Below are positions 60,722 through 64,000 of a stretch of 64,000 nt of DNA, piece by piece; the stretch's first letter is position 1, and each line of letters opens with the position of its first letter. The notes under the pieces were generated by a model, which saw nothing but the letters and a program-made list of their open reading frames with translations, was not told the origin of the DNA and did not search any database. A program made the translations under genes and the position numbers. This stretch comes from Dyella silvae. Lineage in GTDB: Bacteria; Pseudomonadota; Gammaproteobacteria; Xanthomonadales; Rhodanobacteraceae. The DNA is taken from positions 1 through 64,000 of the forward strand of contig NZ_JAPJBQ010000004.1 of the NCBI RefSeq assembly GCF_026421305.1, written 5' to 3'.

Positions 60722-61081
60722 TCAGTCAAGGTAAGCCCAACTGTCTGCTCCATCAAACCGTCGAACCTTTATGTCCCGCATGACCAACTGATCAAAGTTG
60801 CGCATATTGATTCCCATCTTTGGCTGATCCTGCGTACCGATGGGCTCCCAGTGCGTGACGCACCCGCACGTCGAACAATGCATGATTCGAATGGAGCGGC
60901 GTCCCCACACGTAAGGAGTCAATAGATTCAGCCGACCCGAAATATTCACGGCGTTGCACTCGTACAGTGACCAAAGGGCTCCATGGCGTCGACAAATGGA
61001 GCAATTGCAATCAATCAAGTGCTCGGGTTGGGACGGGACTGCCAGTCGAATGGCGCGGCAGTGACAGCTTCCATGAATCAT
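60722..61081 (-). CDS. GFA family protein
   Basis: A 119-residue zinc-binding protein of the glutathione-dependent formaldehyde-activating family: GSCHCRAIRL, CNCSICRRHGALWSLY and HCSTCGCVTHWEP carry the cysteines of two Zn sites. Formaldehyde-glutathione binding is shown for the founding member only; in most others the substrate is unknown. Flanked on both sides by the 24-bp palindrome. Confidence 0.92.
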   Translation of the reverse strand: MIHGSCHCRAIRLAVPSQPEHLIDCNCSICRRHGALWSLYECNAVNISGRLNLLTPYVWGRRSIRIMHCSTCGCVTHWEPIGTQDQPKMGINMRNFDQLVMRDIKVRRFDGADSWAYLD

Positions 61082-61133
61082 GTAGCAAACGCTCCACTGC
61101 AGAATTCGGTCATCACGGAATACTTTGTTACTG

Positions 61134-61157
61134 GTCCGCTTCGGGTCGGAAGCAGAC
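61134..61157. repeat. 24-bp palindrome GTCCGC...GGAAGCAGAC, copy 2
   Basis: Full core TTCGGGTCGGAA with a GTCCGCT/AGCAGAC end pair (one mismatch). Between the GFA start and the stop of the small membrane protein gene. Confidence 0.75.
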
Positions 61158-61162
61158 GTCTG

Positions 61163-61486
61163 CTAGCCGCCCCTGGCTAGGTACAAGATCGTAGCAGGCA
61201 CATAGATAAGAGCCGCAATACCGATTGCGCCGGAGGTCAGAACTGCCCTCCTTAATCGCTTGATCGTCGCCTCAATATCCGCCGGCACAGGTCGGCGAAA
61301 TAACGGCGTCCAGTTAAGCGGACCAATGCCGTAGAAGGCCATATCCAGGCCGGAGGCATAAAGTGCGGCGGCGAAATCAGGGTGGGCCTTGGAGATTCCT
61401 CCCCAGGCCTTCCCTGCTAGCAGCATCAGGTACCAACGGCTAACGATCGCCGCGAAACCCAACGTCATCGCAGCAGTCAGGTTCAT
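61163..61486 (-). CDS. Small membrane protein, hypothetical
   Basis: A 107-residue protein with one N-terminal hydrophobic stretch (TAAMTLGFAAIVSRWYLMLLAGKAWG) and one C-terminal helix (LTSGAIGIAALIYVPATILYLA) that frame a polar loop with KAHPDFAAALYASGLDMAFYGIGPLNW. Not a family I recognise. Flanked by palindrome copies. Confidence 0.65.
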   Translation of the reverse strand: MNLTAAMTLGFAAIVSRWYLMLLAGKAWGGISKAHPDFAAALYASGLDMAFYGIGPLNWTPLFRRPVPADIEATIKRLRRAVLTSGAIGIAALIYVPATILYLARGG

Positions 61487-61533
61487 GGTTTCCCCTTACG
61501 ACCGGAGATGCTCATCTTCGCAGCCCCCCTAAT

Positions 61534-61557
61534 GTCTGCTTCGGGCGAAAACAGAAA
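61534..61557. repeat. Degenerate palindrome copy 3
   Basis: GTCTGCTTCGGGCGAAAACAG-like sequence keeps the left arm and core; the right arm is lost. It bounds the other side of the small membrane protein gene. Confidence 0.5.
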
Positions 61558-61665
61558 AACACCGGGCAGAGTGCATTTTCGGCCGTCCATGGTGGCTGAT
61601 GGACGCGCACGGTATGGCAACACCATGCAACCAACCGGACGCCCCCCCCAACTTGGAACGCAAAC

Positions 61666-61694
61666 AAAAAGCCCATGGCGACCATGGGCTTTTT
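61666..61694. terminator. Strong intrinsic terminator after ssb
   Basis: AAAAAGCCCATGG-CGA-CCATGGGCTTTTT is a perfect stem with U-tracts in both directions. It ends ssb on the minus strand. Confidence 0.92.
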
Positions 61695-61727
61695 GGAGAT
61701 ATGCAACGGATAGACGAACCGTATCGA

Positions 61728-62282
61728 TCAGAACGGAATATCGTCGTCGTCGAAGCTGTTGTTCTGTGCCGGCGCTGCGGGCTGGCGCTGCTGGTTGCCG
61801 TAGTTGTCACCACCGCGCGAACCGCCGCCGAAGTTGTCGCCGCCGCGGGGCTGACCACCACTGTAGCCACCCTGGCGCTGCTGACCACCACCGCCCTGCG
61901 CGCGCTGGAAGTTGCCACCACCGCCACCGCCTGCGCCGCCTTCGGAGCCGCCGCCAAGCATCTGCATTTCATTGGCGATGATGTCGGTGCTGAAGCGCTC
62001 GACGCCGTCCTTGTCGGTGTACTTGTCGGTGCGCAGCGAGCCTTCGATATAAACCTGGCGACCCTTCTTGAGGTATTCGCCGGCAATTTCAGCCAGGCGG
62101 CCGAACAGCTTCACGCGATGCCACTCGGTGCGCTCTTGCTTTTCGCCGCTCTGCTTGTCGGTCCAGTTCTCGGAGGTGGCGATACGGATGCTGGTGATCG
62201 CCGTGCCGTTGCCGGTGTAACGGGTTTCGGGATCCGCGCCAAGGTTACCGACGATGATGACTTTGTTGATACCGCGTGCCAT
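61728..62282 (-). CDS. ssb: Single-stranded DNA-binding protein
   Basis: 184 residues from the ATG at 62282. The OB fold begins [29 protein letters not shown] and includes [30 protein letters not shown]. The Gly/Gln-rich linker is followed by the acidic tip DDDDIPF, which recruits DNA repair and replication partners. It is a housekeeping anchor of the window, between the accessory islet and narK. The longer upstream frame is not used. Confidence 0.97.
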   Translation of the reverse strand: MARGINKVIIVGNLGADPETRYTGNGTAITSIRIATSENWTDKQSGEKQERTEWHRVKLFGRLAEIAGEYLKKGRQVYIEGSLRTDKYTDKDGVERFSTDIIANEMQMLGGGSEGGAGGGGGGNFQRAQGGGGQQRQGGYSGGQPRGGDNFGGGSRGGDNYGNQQRQPAAPAQNNSFDDDDIPF

Positions 62283-62534
62283 GGATGGGATGTCCTCTGT
62301 GAGCCGGCGCTGCGTTCTTGGGCAGTCAGCGCCGGGATGGTTGATACGAATGGCCATCATAACCGCGCAGTCGGCTGAAATCAGTTGCCGGATGGCGGGT
62401 CATCTCGGATCAACGAGCCCTCATTGAACCTTTTTTTCTTTTAGTTCAAATGCTTGGCTATTACCACGAGTCAGTGCCGGGCGAGCTGACCGGTAACTTC
62501 CGTCACCGGCCAGGGCGAGAACCGCCCGGGCCCC

Positions 62535-63854
62535 TTACCCGTGCCGCCGGCCCGCCGACGTCTCCATGACTTCCGGAAAGTCCCGATCGTTATCGATGTG
62601 CGGAAAGCGCTGATGTTCCATGCGCCGGATAGCGACATGCATCCATACCAGCGAGATCGCGACCACAAAGAACAGCAGCATGAAACAACTGGTCCAGATA
62701 CCGATCCAATCGTTCAGCACACCGAAGGTGATAGGCAGTATGAAGCCGCCAAGCCCGCCGATCATGCCGACCACGCCGCCTACCGAACCGACATGGCTGG
62801 GAAAGTAGACAGGGATGTGTTTGTAAACCGCCGCCTTGCCAAGCGACATAAAGAAGCCAAGCACAAATGCCAGTGCCGTGAACGTCACCACGCCCATGGC
62901 CAGATGAAATGCGATGTCGCCCTTGATGCCCTTTACGATGTATTGAGTGTCCGGATACGCCAGCAGGAACGTGCAGATAACCCCCACGCCAAGCGTCCAG
63001 TACATCACCCGGCGTGCGCCCACGCTATCCGATAGCCAGCCACCCACGATGCGGAACAGGCTGGCCGGAATCGAGTAGCAGGCCGCGATGACACCAGCGG
63101 TTTTCACGTCCAGCCCATACACGCCGATGAGATAACGGGGCAGCCAAAGCGAAAGTGCAACGAAGCCGCCAAAAACGAAGAAGTAGTAGAGCGAGAAACG
63201 CCAGACCTGGATCTCCTTCAGCGGCGCCATCTGCTCGGCAAAGGGCATCGGTTTGCGCCCGGTGCGTCTACGTTCCGCTAGCGATGGATCGTCCTGGGCG
63301 AACAGGTAGAACAACACGGCGGCCACAGCCAGACCCACCGCCCACACGCGCGCCACCATCGACCACCCGGCAGCCACCATCACCATCGGCGCGAGCAGCT
63401 TGGTGACGGCAGCACCGACATTACCCGCGCCAAACACGCCAAGCGCCGTACCTTGCCGCCCTGCCGGGAACCAGGTCGATACGTAGGCCACACCCACCGA
63501 GAATGAGCCGCCCGCAATGCCGACGAACAGGGCGGCGAGCAAAAACTGCGGGTAAGTATGGGCGTAGCTCAGCAGCCATGTAGCAACGGCGCCGCACAGC
63601 ATGACCAACGTCAACACGAGGCGGCCACCGTACTGATCCGCCCAGATACCCAGCATCAGACGAATGAGCGAGCCGGTGAGAATCGGCGTCGCGGCCAGCA
63701 GACCGAACTGCGTATCACTGAGTCCAAGCTGTTGCTTGATCTGAATGCCGATGATCGAAAAGATTGTCCACACCGCGAAGCACACGGTGAAGGCGAACGT
63801 GCTAAGCCACATGGCCCGTTGTTGTTGGGCGCCGCTTACATTTCCGTACTGCAT
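62535..63854 (-). CDS. narK: NarK-type nitrate/nitrite MFS transporter
   Basis: A 439-residue 12-helix NNP-family transporter. Family motifs are visible: GLLAATPILTGSLIRLMLGIWADQYGGR at helices 2-3 (the Arg contacts nitrate), FVGIAGGSFSVGVAYVSTWFPAGRQGTALGVFGAGNVGAA at helix 5, and a second nitrate-signature helix, GSVGGVVGMIGGLGGFILP, in the C-terminal half. Nitrate/H+ symport or nitrate/nitrite antiport cannot be told apart here. It follows the truncated gene at the window edge by 37 bases on the same strand, so the two are probably co-transcribed. Confidence 0.9.
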   Translation of the reverse strand: MQYGNVSGAQQQRAMWLSTFAFTVCFAVWTIFSIIGIQIKQQLGLSDTQFGLLAATPILTGSLIRLMLGIWADQYGGRLVLTLVMLCGAVATWLLSYAHTYPQFLLAALFVGIAGGSFSVGVAYVSTWFPAGRQGTALGVFGAGNVGAAVTKLLAPMVMVAAGWSMVARVWAVGLAVAAVLFYLFAQDDPSLAERRRTGRKPMPFAEQMAPLKEIQVWRFSLYYFFVFGGFVALSLWLPRYLIGVYGLDVKTAGVIAACYSIPASLFRIVGGWLSDSVGARRVMYWTLGVGVICTFLLAYPDTQYIVKGIKGDIAFHLAMGVVTFTALAFVLGFFMSLGKAAVYKHIPVYFPSHVGSVGGVVGMIGGLGGFILPITFGVLNDWIGIWTSCFMLLFFVVAISLVWMHVAIRRMEHQRFPHIDNDRDFPEVMETSAGRRHG

Positions 63855-63891
63855 GATGACCGTCCCTCAGATGCTTCCGCTTTCCCTGTCG

Positions 63892-64000
63892 CTACGATTG
63901 ACCCGCGTGGGCTTCGATGTCGGCCAGGCCACGCACCTCGTAACGTTCCTGCAGCACCAGCAAATAGCGTTGAAGCTCGCGCTGCCGAAGTTGTAGTTCC
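63892..64000 (-). CDS. Partial CDS cut by the window edge (C-terminal 35 residues)
   Basis: Reading the minus strand from 63999, an open frame covers 35 codons to TAG at 63892-63894, giving ELQLRQREL...YLLVLQERYEV..DIEAHAGQS. The end is helical and Leu/Gln/Arg-rich. Too short to name. It precedes narK by 37 bases, so a role in nitrate or nitrite handling is plausible but unsupported by sequence. Confidence 0.55.
   Translation of the reverse strand, partial: ELQLRQRELQRYLLVLQERYEVRGLADIEAHAGQS

Noticed and set aside
1-64000. CRISPR arrays, tRNA or rRNA genes, prophage or IS elements
   Set aside because: No regularly spaced direct repeats, cloverleaf sequence, rRNA motif, integrase or transposase was recognised in the window.

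Overview
The window is GC-rich, densely coded Gammaproteobacterial chromosome. Several signs point to the Xanthomonadales and most likely the Rhodanobacteraceae (Dyella, Luteibacter or Rhodanobacter type): a TonB-dependent receptor next to carbohydrate genes, abundant GGGATGACG-type REP elements, an SSB with a glycine-rich linker, and the overall base composition. This placement is inference; no rRNA, tRNA, integrase, transposase or CRISPR array was seen.

Layout. 0.3-2.9 kb: an outer-membrane barrel protein and a tandem pair of duplicated exported proteins. 3.2-4.7 kb: an SDR oxidoreductase and a DoxX membrane protein. 4.7-21.4 kb: a long minus-strand run comprising a HAD hydrolase, two tandem arylsulfatases, a membrane polyamine-synthase-like protein, a complete MoxR/DUF58/DUF4381/BatA/BatB-C/BatD complex operon, and a membrane-anchored octahaem cytochrome c with HEAT and TPR repeats. 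21.7-25.8 kb: an AraC regulator with three small genes (a Cys-rich protein, a peptidase-S41-N-like fragment and a GDCCVxC protein), divergent from a PEP-mutase/isocitrate-lyase-like enzyme and an outer-membrane protein.

25.9-30.3 kb holds a three-gene cassette: TIR-TM-TPR protein, small beta-rich protein, and a SLOG-like/4-TM (SLATT-like) protein. It looks like a nucleotide-signalling or immunity module and is the best candidate for an undescribed system. A second candidate lies at 56.4-59.9 kb: a roughly 1200-residue protein with a Cap4/Mrr-like nuclease domain at its N terminus and a long helical remainder. It sits in an islet of short single genes (orphan HigA-like antitoxin, O-acetyltransferase, GFA protein, small membrane protein), part of which is punctuated by a recurring 24-bp palindrome.

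30.6-51.7 kb is dominated by sugar use. A clan GH-G-like glycosidase, a TonB receptor and a GntR/FadR-type DgoR regulator are separated from a large dgo operon by a block holding LysR/NTF2-like genes, an arsR-arsC-aqpS arsenic operon and a kinase/phospho-lyase pair. The dgo operon (GH42 beta-galactosidase, dgoK, dgoA, dgoD, SDR sugar dehydrogenase, SMP-30 lactonase, sugar porter, APC permease) encodes a full De Ley-Doudoroff route: beta-galactoside to galactose, galactonolactone, galactonate, KDGal, KDPGal, then pyruvate plus glyceraldehyde 3-phosphate. A motif shared upstream of the TonB receptor and the GH42 gene suggests co-regulation by DgoR.

51.7-64 kb: small exported proteins (FxLYD-like, YceI), a TolB-like propeller protein, a 3-methyladenine DNA glycosylase, the accessory islet, ssb with a strong terminator, and a NarK-type nitrate/nitrite transporter downstream of a gene cut by the window edge.
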